A stretch of DNA of 6,844 nt, taken from positions 1-6,844 of the forward strand of contig SKRK01000012.1 in the NCBI GenBank assembly GCA_007118525.1, written 5' to 3'. Below are positions 1 to 6,834 of the stretch, piece after piece; the stretch's first letter is position 1; every line of letters starts with the position of its first letter. Under the pieces are notes generated by a model. It worked only from the letters and a program-made list of their open reading frames with translations. It searched no databases and was not told the DNA's origin. The DNA comes from Balneolaceae bacterium. GTDB lineage: Bacteria; Bacteroidota; Rhodothermia; Balneolales; Balneolaceae. A program made the position numbers and the translations under genes.

Positions 1-30
1 AAATAAATAGCCCCGCGTAAAACCCGGGGC
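1..30 (-). terminator. Probable rho-independent terminator of the minus-strand block
   Basis: Read on the minus strand, a 6-bp perfect GC-only stem (GCCCCG at 30-25 pairing with CGGGGC at 15-10) encloses a 9-base loop and is followed at once by TATTTATTT running to the window edge. It lies about 40 bases beyond the stop codon of the histidine kinase, where a transcript end is expected. The T-tract is interrupted by A residues, so strength is uncertain, and the tail may continue outside the window. Confidence 0.7.
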
Positions 31-69
31 ATGGCGGCGAAGCCAAAGGGGAAATCAGATTGAATTTAA

Positions 70-1899
70 CTACTCAGCAGGGAATACAACTTCAAAAAGA
101 GTACCCTCTTTGGGGCCATTGGTAAGCTTATACTCGCCTTCCAGCTGCTTGGTAAGAGTTTCAATAAGGGTCATGCCCAGCGATACATTCTTCATATTTT
201 TGACCTCCTCCTTCAAACCCACACCGTTGTCGGATACGCTCATCGTTATAGAACCATTATCTTTCAACAGAGAGATTGTATAACTGCCTTTTTCCCGGTC
301 TTCAAAAGCATGTTTATACACATTCACCACACTCTCGTTAAGCAACAGTGAAAAAGGAATGGCCTGGTTGATGCTCATGCTGATATCCTGACACTCTATA
401 TTGATATCTATCTTTTTGCCGGGGTCTTTAAAGGACTCAGCGATCCCCTCTACAAGATCTTCAACATATTCAACAATCTTTATATCAGCAAAATCGTCGG
501 TTTGATAGAGCTTCTCATGTACAAGGGCAATCGACTGGATACGCAGCTGGCTGTCTCTGAGAACCTTGGTACTCTCCTCATCTTTTGTGCTCCAAACTTG
601 CATCTCAAGCAATCCGGATACCACAGCCAGGTTATTTTTTACCCTGTGATGAATTTCAGCAAGCAGCACGTTCTTCTCCTGCAATGAACTGCTTATTTTT
701 CTCTCAGCCTCCTTTTGAAGTGAGATATCACTGGCTACAAAAATGAATTTCATTTTCTCTTCCCCGTTGTTTAGGGAAGAGTAGGTTAAATTTACAGGAA
801 CAATCTCGCCATATTTGCTAACAAACCGGGTTTCAACAGGTCCGTGATCTTTACTGTTACTCAGAATAATTTTCTTAACACTCTCTCTCTCCTCTCCGGA
901 TATAAGGTGCCAAAATTCTTCATTTTGCAGATTATTGAGATCAAAAAAGAGCTTATCGGCCACCGTCCTGTTCATCAGCTCTATCTTCCCATTTGCATCT
1001 GTAACAATGAGCATCTCTCCCATCGACTGAATAATATTATTCACATAAGAGCGGGAAACCATGCTTTTACTCAGGTTATCAGCCATGATGTTAAAGGTAT
1101 TCGCAAGATGAGCAAACTCATCTTTTGTATCCAGCTCAATCCGCTTCGTGAGGTCGCCATCTCCCAGCTCTTTTGCAGCCTGGGCCAGTTTACCCACGGG
1201 TTTGGTTATAGAAAGATATACCAGGTAGGCCAATAACAGCGCAACAACAAACGCCAGTGCAGAATAGAGAATAATATTGCGCAAGGTTGTTTCTGCCCTA
1301 ACCTGCAATCTGTCGAGCCGGGCCTCAACCTGATCATTGTAAGCCGTTCTCAGGTTTAATAAGATCGGCAAAAGCGTATTCCGGAAATAAGGTTCAATGG
1401 TGAGGTTAAACATTTCATCACCAAACGACTCTTCTCTTTCAAGTTCATAGAGTTCGCGAATCAGTGAATTGTAGAACGCAAAAGATCTCTCAAGGGAATC
1501 AGTCAGGCTTACGATTTCGCTATGAATTGAGAGGTTATCACTCTCCTCTAAAATATCGGGGATCTCTTTTTGCGAAAGCTCTTCGAGAGCAGATTGAAAT
1601 TCATCAAGACTATTTTGTGAAATCTCTTCCGATTGCCTTATCTGCGCAGATACCGATAAGGATTCATCTCCCATCCTCTGTTTTGCGCTTTCCGTAAGAT
1701 AATTCCGGGTATATAAAAGAGAGTTCTGCAACTGCACAGTCATTTCTGTGAGTGACTGCAGCTGTTCGGCCGTATTCCCGCTCTCAAGGATTAGCTCGTT
1801 TTTTATTTCGTTACTCAGGTAGTAAGATAAACTTCCTGTGATGAGAACGAGAAAGGCTACAATCAGAAAACTGAGCAGTAATTTAGTACCAATTCGCAT
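70..1899 (-). CDS. Membrane-bound PAS sensor histidine kinase, HisKA_2 type
   Basis: A 609-residue inner-membrane sensor kinase expected to autophosphorylate on histidine and pass the phosphate to a response regulator. Order of parts: transmembrane helix 1 (about residues 6-27); an extracytoplasmic, largely helical, charged region (about 30-206) without a recognised ligand motif; transmembrane helix 2 (about 208-231); HAMP linker (about 232-283); PAS domain (about 285-395); a dimerisation/phosphoacceptor region with EIHHRVKNNL (415-424, likely phosphorylated His418); and an ATPase domain with N-box LLNESVVNVYKHAF (Asn521, Asn526), G1 box DNGVGL (557-562) and a SLG loop (573-575). All catalytic motifs look intact. 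HHRVKNN is the HisKA_2/HWE-like signature. No response regulator is adjacent, so the partner is unknown. It starts 127 bases after the E1 stop, with no clear hairpin between, so readthrough is possible. ATG 1899 is chosen because it sits directly before helix 1; there is no Shine-Dalgarno sequence at normal spacing. The input signal is not predictable. Confidence 0.93.
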   Translation of the reverse strand: MRIGTKLLLSFLIVAFLVLITGSLSYYLSNEIKNELILESGNTAEQLQSLTEMTVQLQNSLLYTRNYLTESAKQRMGDESLSVSAQIRQSEEISQNSLDEFQSALEELSQKEIPDILEESDNLSIHSEIVSLTDSLERSFAFYNSLIRELYELEREESFGDEMFNLTIEPYFRNTLLPILLNLRTAYNDQVEARLDRLQVRAETTLRNIILYSALAFVVALLLAYLVYLSITKPVGKLAQAAKELGDGDLTKRIELDTKDEFAHLANTFNIMADNLSKSMVSRSYVNNIIQSMGEMLIVTDANGKIELMNRTVADKLFFDLNNLQNEEFWHLISGEERESVKKIILSNSKDHGPVETRFVSKYGEIVPVNLTYSSLNNGEEKMKFIFVASDISLQKEAERKISSSLQEKNVLLAEIHHRVKNNLAVVSGLLEMQVWSTKDEESTKVLRDSQLRIQSIALVHEKLYQTDDFADIKIVEYVEDLVEGIAESFKDPGKKIDINIECQDISMSINQAIPFSLLLNESVVNVYKHAFEDREKGSYTISLLKDNGSITMSVSDNGVGLKEEVKNMKNVSLGMTLIETLTKQLEGEYKLTNGPKEGTLFEVVFPAE

Positions 1900-2026
1900 G
1901 AAACCGAGTATGGTTATTATTTAGGTCCCCTTCCTGATCAATCAATTGTCACTCCGAGTAAATGTAAGAAGATTCAAGAACATCTATCACTTAAATTTAC
2001 TTGAAAATGTATTTATCCTCTAAATT

Positions 2027-4102
2027 TTAAAAAAGTACCAACTCTTCGATAGACAACAATATTTTATCTGTACCCGGCAACACATGGTTCATCAGGCTAA
2101 CATTATAGGGCATAGGAATATCCGGCATCGTAACCCGCTGAACGGGGGCATCGAGGTAACGGAAAAGCTCCTGTGTTACGGAGGCGGCAATCTCTGCCCC
2201 GAACCCCGCTGTAGAGGTATCTTCATGTACAATCAGGCAGCGGCCGGTCTTTTTTACCGACTCAAAAACCATCTCTTTGTCCCAAGGTGAAATAGATCTG
2301 AGATCAATAATCTCAATGGACGTATCCGATTGGGCAGCTGCTTCTTCACAGCGTTCACACATTGCGCCCCAGGTAACAATCGTCAGATCATCACCTTCAG
2401 ACAGTTTCTTTCCTTTTCCAAAAGGGATCACAAATTGATCACCCGGATAGGGTTTTCGGGCATACTTTGAGTCGAGCAGGTTTCTGTGCTCAAAGTAGAT
2501 TGTGGGATTGTTGCTTCGCAATGCCGATCGCAACAAGCCAACGGCGTCCTCGGCATTTGAGGGGTAGGCAATCTGCCAGCCCACAATGTGGGCAAAAAAT
2601 ACTTCGTTCGATTCACTGTGCCAGGGATCACCACATTTGGCAAAACCGCCCGGCATGCGCACCACCATAGGCGCTGCAAATTGATTTGCAGTTCGCCAGC
2701 GAATGGTGCCTGTGTTTTTAATCTGTTCGGTGGCCGGATCGGCATATTTTCGAAACTGAATTTCAGGAACAGGCATGAGCCCTGCATATGCCAAACCCAC
2801 AGCCCTGCCAATAATTCCCTCCTCCGAAAGGCTGGTATCAAACACTCTTTCAGACCCGTATTTGGATTGAAGGCCCATTGTAGCAGCGTGTACTCCGCCT
2901 TTGGCGCCTACATCTTCCCCAAATACAAGCACCCGGTCATTTACACCAAGCTCATAATCCAGCGTGCGCCTTACAGCTTCAACAATATTAATTCTCTGCT
3001 TTTCAGGAGTTGGCTCTTCAGATGATTCGGGAAAGGATATCCCTTCAGGCAGCAGGCCGCCAACCACCTGGGTCTCATTCAAATCTTCATAAAAAACATA
3101 ATTCTCTACATTATCCTTATCCGGGTCGGGCCGGTTCCATGCACTTTCAGCCGCCTGCCCGGCAATTTTTTGATTCTTTTTCTCCAGTTTCTCCCACTCT
3201 TTTTCCTCCATAATGGATGGAACCATAAAAGCCTTCAGCTTTTTGAGGGGATCATTTTTTTGCTCCTTCTTCAGCAAGTCCGCATCCTTATACGCCTGGT
3301 TATCCTGGTATGAGTGGCCGTTTAAGCGAGGCACGGTTAATCGCAGCAAGGCCGGGCCTTTCCCGCCTCTTACGTAACCTGTAGCCTGTTCTATATTCTC
3401 CAGAGCTTCTTCAGGATCTGTGCCATCTCCGTTAAATACCCTTAGATTTTTAAATGAGTAGAGGTTATTGGCAATATTGGCCCCCGGAGTCTGCAGGTCA
3501 CTACTCACTGATATACCGTATCCGTTATCTTCAATAAAAAAGAGGATTGGCAGATTCAGCGTAGTGGCCATTGTGAGAGCCGACCAAAAACCGTTGGTTG
3601 CCACGGAAGCATCCCCTCCCAAAATCACCGAAATCGCCTCGCTGTATTCATCCTCTTCAAGTACATTTTTTCGATACTCAATAGCCTGTGCCCATCCGGC
3701 AGCCGGCGTGTACTGTGAACCCACATCTCCTGCCATAGGCAGAACCTTTACGCCATCCGTATTTGGCATATTGCAAACAACGCCAATATCGCGCCCGTCG
3801 CTGTAACCGCCCGATTTAGCCATTCCGGATGCAAAGGCATCTTCTGCAGTTAAGCCGAGCGTAAGCATTAAGGGCCTCGATCTGTAGTAGGCACTGGCAG
3901 CGTCTTTCGGATGATTTAAATGCATCCCAAGAAGAATTTGAGCAAGTTCATGGCCTCTTGCCGAAAATTGGTATAAGATCTTTTTGGCCGGCACCAGTTC
4001 ATTCTCTTCAAGCTCGTCAATTGCTCTTGAAAGCAGCATGGTATCTGCTACTTTGAACCAGTCAATGGCTGTGTCGGTCGTTTTCGTTTTATTATTGCTC
4101 AT
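2027..4102 (-). CDS. 2-oxoacid dehydrogenase E1 component, fused alpha and beta subunits (branched-chain type)
   Basis: A thiamine-diphosphate enzyme that decarboxylates a 2-oxoacid and transfers the acyl group to the lipoyl arm of an E2 partner; cytosolic. The 691-residue product joins two subunits that are separate in many bacteria. The alpha half (about 1-340) carries the ThDP/Mg signature from Gly163-Asp164 to Asn193 and a late GHS motif (262-264) with the following acidic stretch. The beta half (about 370-691) carries FGEDVG (394-399), SLSEEGIIG (424-432) with the likely cofactor-activating Glu, and DPWHSES (492-498) with a probable active-site His. A charged linker (about 341-369) joins them. 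The alpha motif reads GDAS rather than the commoner GDGA. Branched-chain substrate is inferred from overall family resemblance; pyruvate or another oxoacid is not excluded. The frame stays open upstream to an ATG at 4282, but that stretch lies inside the aminotransferase gene, so ATG 4102 is preferred, 4 bases after that gene's stop. ATG 4129 is a weaker alternative. No E2, E3 or lipoyl gene is in the window. Confidence 0.92.
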   Translation of the reverse strand: MSNNKTKTTDTAIDWFKVADTMLLSRAIDELEENELVPAKKILYQFSARGHELAQILLGMHLNHPKDAASAYYRSRPLMLTLGLTAEDAFASGMAKSGGYSDGRDIGVVCNMPNTDGVKVLPMAGDVGSQYTPAAGWAQAIEYRKNVLEEDEYSEAISVILGGDASVATNGFWSALTMATTLNLPILFFIEDNGYGISVSSDLQTPGANIANNLYSFKNLRVFNGDGTDPEEALENIEQATGYVRGGKGPALLRLTVPRLNGHSYQDNQAYKDADLLKKEQKNDPLKKLKAFMVPSIMEEKEWEKLEKKNQKIAGQAAESAWNRPDPDKDNVENYVFYEDLNETQVVGGLLPEGISFPESSEEPTPEKQRINIVEAVRRTLDYELGVNDRVLVFGEDVGAKGGVHAATMGLQSKYGSERVFDTSLSEEGIIGRAVGLAYAGLMPVPEIQFRKYADPATEQIKNTGTIRWRTANQFAAPMVVRMPGGFAKCGDPWHSESNEVFFAHIVGWQIAYPSNAEDAVGLLRSALRSNNPTIYFEHRNLLDSKYARKPYPGDQFVIPFGKGKKLSEGDDLTIVTWGAMCERCEEAAAQSDTSIEIIDLRSISPWDKEMVFESVKKTGRCLIVHEDTSTAGFGAEIAASVTQELFRYLDAPVQRVTMPDIPMPYNVSLMNHVLPGTDKILLSIEELVLF

Positions 4103-4106
4103 TGTT

Positions 4107-5222
4107 TTAGTGATTTCTGATGCTGCCATAAACCTGTTTAAAACTTTCTTTAAAATGTTCCATTTCTGCCGGCGTACCGATTGTAATCCGTACGCATTCG
4201 GGCAATCCAAAAGCATTGATCCGCCGTAAAATAACACCCTTTTCCAACATTCCCTGAGTGAAATCGATGGCTTCCTTTTCACTATCCAGTATCATCATTA
4301 CTGAATTGGATATAGAAGCTTCATACGTTACGCCGTTATCATCAAAAAGCGTATATAGTTGATCTCTTCCCTTTTTTACAAGGTCGAGACTTTTTTCTAA
4401 AAAATCATCGTCCCCCAGGGCTGCGAGTGCGGCCGCCTGAGCCGGTGCTGTGGGTTCAAATGTAAGTTTTGTCTTCATCATCTCTCTGATCAGATCAGGA
4501 TGTGCAATGGCATACCCTATCCTGAAACCGGCCAAACCATAGGCTTTGGAAAAGGTTCTCAGTATAATCACATTATCTCTTCGATGTTCAAGTGCCGGTA
4601 AATAATCATCCGTATCTTTTGCGTACTCATAATAGGCTTCATCTGCAATGAGGAGTACATTTTCAGGTATACCGTCTACCAGTTTACGATATTCATCCCT
4701 ATTCAGGTACGTACCGGTTGGGTTATTGGGATTCGCAATATAAACCATTTTAGTCTGATCATCTATGGCCTGCAGAATGGCATCTGTATCAAACTTATAG
4801 CTCTCTGTAACCGGCACCTTCTTCAATCGGACCCCTCTCACACCGGCTTGCACAAAAAAACCAACAAACGTGGCGTTGGCTGTAACTGCATTTTCATCAT
4901 TCTTAAAAAAAGTTCTGCAGAGAATGGAGATTATGCTCTCTGAACCCGCCGCCAGAAGCACCTCCGAATCATCAACCCCATTTCGTTTAGCTAATGCCTT
5001 CCTGAGTTTACCTGCCAGCGGATCGGGATAATCCTGGATCTGCTTTAAAGCTTCAAGCACGGCATCCTTCACCAAAGGGCTGCAGCCCAGACGGTTTTCA
5101 TTCGATGCAAGTTTGGAAATGGTATTGAGCTGATATTGGTTTTTAACCTCATCGATCGTCTTCCCGGCAACATATGGCTTCAGGTCTCTAATGTTTTCAG
5201 GTAATATGGCTTTAATATTCAT
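4107..5222 (-). CDS. hisC: Histidinol-phosphate aminotransferase family protein (PLP, fold type I)
   Basis: A 371-residue cytosolic aminotransferase, normal length for HisC. Visible motifs: LASNEN (38-43) near the N-terminus as in HisC; YPDP (65-68); NPNNPTG (164-170) with Asn167; ADEAYYEY (193-200) with PLP-binding Asp194 and Tyr197; TFSKAYGLAGFRIGY (223-237) with Schiff-base Lys226 and Arg234; and a C-terminal VRITIGT (344-350) whose Arg345 should bind the substrate carboxylate. All catalytic residues are present. HisC converts imidazole-acetol phosphate to L-histidinol phosphate using glutamate, and members of this subfamily such as the Bacillus enzyme also transaminate aromatic 2-oxoacids. 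No other his gene is nearby, and the next gene 4 bases downstream is an E1 dehydrogenase, so a role in aromatic or other amino-acid transamination is as plausible as histidine synthesis. Start 5222 is supported by an AGGA about 8 bases upstream. Confidence 0.9.
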   Translation of the reverse strand: MNIKAILPENIRDLKPYVAGKTIDEVKNQYQLNTISKLASNENRLGCSPLVKDAVLEALKQIQDYPDPLAGKLRKALAKRNGVDDSEVLLAAGSESIISILCRTFFKNDENAVTANATFVGFFVQAGVRGVRLKKVPVTESYKFDTDAILQAIDDQTKMVYIANPNNPTGTYLNRDEYRKLVDGIPENVLLIADEAYYEYAKDTDDYLPALEHRRDNVIILRTFSKAYGLAGFRIGYAIAHPDLIREMMKTKLTFEPTAPAQAAALAALGDDDFLEKSLDLVKKGRDQLYTLFDDNGVTYEASISNSVMMILDSEKEAIDFTQGMLEKGVILRRINAFGLPECVRITIGTPAEMEHFKESFKQVYGSIRNH

Positions 5223-5230
5223 GGAGTAGG

Positions 5231-5234
5231 TCCT
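5231..5234 (-). promoter_or_regulatory. Shine-Dalgarno-like AGGA of the aminotransferase gene
   Basis: Minus-strand AGGA lies 8 bases before ATG 5222, at the usual spacing. It supports that start. It is the only gene in the window with a recognisable ribosome binding site at normal distance. Confidence 0.5.
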
Positions 5235-5239
5235 AACAA

Positions 5240-5274
5240 TTTGTTATCCTGTAGCGTTACGAATGATGAATTTG
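5240..5274 (+). promoter_or_regulatory. Weak candidate promoter for the SDR gene
   Basis: TTTG at 5240-5243 is followed after 23 bases by TGAATTTG (5267-5274), a 7-of-8 match to TAnnTTTG. The spacing is at the long end of the range. Transcription would run toward the SDR gene with a leader of roughly 110 bases. AT-rich sequence yields such matches readily, so this is only a candidate. Confidence 0.2.
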
Positions 5275-5331
5275 TTATATTGAACACATATAAATTTACG
5301 ACTAAAGAAACGAAAAAAGCGCTTACAAACA

Positions 5332-5362
5332 CAAAATAAGATTAGACCTTATATCCTTCAAA
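5332..5362 (-). promoter_or_regulatory. Candidate Bacteroidota-type promoter for hisC and E1
   Basis: On the minus strand TTTG (5362-5359) is followed after 19 bases by TTATTTTG (5339-5332). This matches 7 of 8 positions of the Bacteroidota -7 element TAnnTTTG at the usual spacing. Transcription would start near 5325 and leave a leader of about 100 bases before the aminotransferase ATG. The match is by eye in an AT-rich spacer, so it could be fortuitous. It also depends on the inferred phylum. Confidence 0.35.
5336..5352. repeat. Short inverted repeat inside the candidate hisC promoter
   Basis: ATAAG (5336-5340) and CTTAT (5348-5352) are perfect inverted copies separated by 7 bases. They lie between and partly over the two candidate promoter elements, where an operator could sit. 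Arms of 5 bases in AT-rich DNA are common by chance, and no regulator gene is adjacent. Confidence 0.2.
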
Positions 5363-5395
5363 AATAAATACATTTTTTATTGAATCAGATCAATT

Positions 5396-6094
5396 ATGTC
5401 CATTAAACATATCATAATCACAGGAGCCAGTAAAGGTATTGGTGCCGAAACCGCAAAATATCTGTGCAGTAAAAAAATAGCTGTTACAGCAATTGCCCGT
5501 TCACAAACAGAATTAACCCGGCTGCAACAGATGTATCCCGATTTACTGTTCCCTTTAGTACTCGACATCACATTAAGCAGCGCAGCTTCCGACATAACGG
5601 CCCATCTCAAAAAGAATAAACTTTCGATCGATGGGTTTATCCATAACGCAGGCCTGCTCATTAACAAAAAGTTCCTTGATTTGAGTGATGATGACTGGAA
5701 CCGGCAGATCAATGTCAATCTTCTGGCTCCTGCACGATTAACACGTGATCTCACACCTTTTTTCAATAGTGAATCGCACATTGTATGCATCAGCAGTATG
5801 GGCGGTTACCAGGGCAGCAGTAAATTTCCCGGCCTCACGGCTTACAGTGCATCCAAGGGGGCTCTTTCAATTATGAGTGAATGCCTTGCGGTTGAACTGG
5901 CCGATCATAACATATCCTGCAACAGCCTCTGCCTCGGTGCGGTTCAAACGGAGATGCTAAACCAGGCTTTTCCCGGGCTTAAGGCTCCACTCACTGCTGA
6001 AGAGATGGGCAGATATGTTGGAGATTTTGTTTTAAACGGCCATCGATACTACAATGGTCAGGTACTGCCTGTTACTGTAGGAAACCCCGATTAG
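5396..6094 (+). CDS. Short-chain dehydrogenase/reductase, probably NADP-dependent
   Basis: A 232-residue classical SDR, slightly shorter than the usual 245-250. Seen in sequence: the Rossmann cofactor motif TGASKGIG (9-16); HNAG (83-86) in place of the usual NNAG; a catalytic-tetrad Asn at about 108 in NVNLL; Ser134 in ISSMGG; and the YSASK active site with Tyr150 and Lys154. Lys13 in the glycine motif and Arg35 after the second strand favour NADP(H), by known SDR rules. The family reduces carbonyls or oxidises alcohols on very diverse substrates, and the substrate cannot be read from this sequence. FabG-like 3-oxoacyl reduction is one possibility. It is divergent from the aminotransferase-E1 operon across a 173-base spacer and 65 bases upstream of an exported glycine-rich protein, so no pathway is implied by context. 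ATG 5396 is the only reasonable start, since the glycine motif begins at residue 9; no Shine-Dalgarno sequence is visible. Confidence 0.92.
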   Translation: MSIKHIIITGASKGIGAETAKYLCSKKIAVTAIARSQTELTRLQQMYPDLLFPLVLDITLSSAASDITAHLKKNKLSIDGFIHNAGLLINKKFLDLSDDDWNRQINVNLLAPARLTRDLTPFFNSESHIVCISSMGGYQGSSKFPGLTAYSASKGALSIMSECLAVELADHNISCNSLCLGAVQTEMLNQAFPGLKAPLTAEEMGRYVGDFVLNGHRYYNGQVLPVTVGNPD

Positions 6095-6159
6095 TAATTT
6101 GCGTACTACACTATTGCTAACAGGCCCGATTTTCATTTTATAAATTACGAGATATCTGC

Positions 6160-6819
6160 ATGAAACATCTAACAACCCTCATACTTTCAGCACTATTGCT
6201 ATCACTTATCACACCCGACAGAGCCAAAGCTCAAACCGGCCAGCTTCTGGGAGGAAATGTATTGAATGGTGCTTTAACGGGAACGGCTCTGGGCGCAGCC
6301 ACTATGAGCTTGAGAAATAGCGGGGATATGGCTCCGCTTCGAATCGGTTTAGGCTCAGGAATTTTAGGAGGTGCAGGATTGGCTCTCTACGACATAGCCA
6401 CTCTTCCAACCGGACAACAGTTTTTTATATCCGGAATATTTAATGATGGCAACAACTCTTCCGTCATCATACTCATTGATACATTTTACGGGGCTGCAGG
6501 TGGTGCCATTTTAGGTACTGCAGTTATGCTGATCGGCAATAAACCCCTTGTTGGTGGATTACAGTACGGATCGGGGGTGGGAGCCTGGGTTGGTTTCGGG
6601 TTTGGACTGCTCGACAGCTTCGTGTTTGCTGAGAGAAACCGAGATTTTATCTCTTCAGGACTGCTGGAGAAAGATTCCATCATTGAATTCAGCATACCAA
6701 AATTTGATGTGGGTTTGATAAAACCTGAACTCTTTTCCTACTACGATCTGTCAGGAAAAACTCAATCCATTCGATTTGAACCCACGTTAAATCTTATCTC
6801 ACTGACGAAAACCTTTTAA
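6160..6819 (+). CDS. Exported glycine-rich protein with internal duplication, function unknown
   Basis: A 219-residue protein I do not recognise. Residues 1-24 form a classical signal peptide (basic start, leucine-rich core, AKA before Gln25), so it is exported. The body has four glycine/alanine-rich hydrophobic segments (about 35-50, 62-78, 110-125 and 132-152) with many small-residue repeats of the GxxxG type. These could pack as membrane helices or, less likely, strands of a small outer-membrane barrel. Residues 37-91 and 111-165 align without gaps at an offset of 74, showing two copies of one unit. The C-terminal 50 residues are polar with alternating hydrophobic positions and end in Phe, a pattern also seen at the end of outer-membrane proteins; this is suggestive only. 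There is no lipobox cysteine, and no cysteine at all. It is 65 bases after the SDR and could be co-transcribed or have its own promoter in that gap. ATG 6160 is supported by the signal peptide. Confidence 0.8.
   Translation: MKHLTTLILSALLLSLITPDRAKAQTGQLLGGNVLNGALTGTALGAATMSLRNSGDMAPLRIGLGSGILGGAGLALYDIATLPTGQQFFISGIFNDGNNSSVIILIDTFYGAAGGAILGTAVMLIGNKPLVGGLQYGSGVGAWVGFGFGLLDSFVFAERNRDFISSGLLEKDSIIEFSIPKFDVGLIKPELFSYYDLSGKTQSIRFEPTLNLISLTKTF
6268..6654 (+). repeat. Tandem duplicated unit within the exported protein (protein level)
   Basis: Two copies, codons 37-91 (6268-6432) and 111-165 (6490-6654), align ungapped with 19 identities in 55 positions by hand count. Shared features in order: GAxxG, LGxA, M, N, L, GxGxG, GxG, then LxD and a closing FIS. 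The repeat is clear in protein but not obvious in DNA, implying an old duplication. Glycine richness inflates the score, but the conserved Asn, Leu, Asp and FIS positions are not explained by composition. Confidence 0.6.
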
Positions 6820-6834
6820 CCTCTGCGTTTTCGT
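6805..6834 (+). repeat. Hairpin spanning the stop codon of the exported-protein gene
   Basis: ACGAAAAC (6805-6812) and GTTTTCGT (6827-6834) are perfect 8-base inverted copies around a 14-base loop that contains the TAA stop at 6817-6819. No T-rich tail follows within the window, so it is not a standard rho-independent terminator. It might act in mRNA stability or be fortuitous. Confidence 0.4.

Noticed and set aside
881..897. CT dinucleotide run (five perfect units) inside the kinase gene, a possible phase-variable tract
   Set aside because: Too short for efficient slippage, and the frame is intact; it simply encodes Glu-Arg-Glu-type codons in the PAS domain.
1904..1960. CCGAGTA occurring twice, 50 bases apart, upstream of the kinase, the second within ACTCCGAGT
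   Set aside because: A 7-base match in about 127 bases is near chance expectation, and there is no third copy or regulator to support an operator.
2428..3025. Open frames of 137 and 145 codons overlapping the E1 beta half on both strands
   Set aside because: Rich in Cys, Arg, His and Pro from reading a real gene in the wrong frame; the E1 frame explains the region fully.
5377..5790. 137-codon open frame on the minus strand opposite the SDR gene
   Set aside because: It lies antisense to a gene with all SDR motifs and its translation resembles no known protein; a shadow frame.
6092..6108. TAGTA/TACTA hairpin at the SDR stop codon, considered as a terminator
   Set aside because: Only 5 AT-rich base pairs and no following T-tract; unlikely to terminate transcription.
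6114..6144. TTGCTA and TATAAA as a sigma70-like promoter before the exported-protein gene
   Set aside because: Spacing is 19 bases, the -35 match is poor, and the leader would be only about 9 bases; not strong enough to list.
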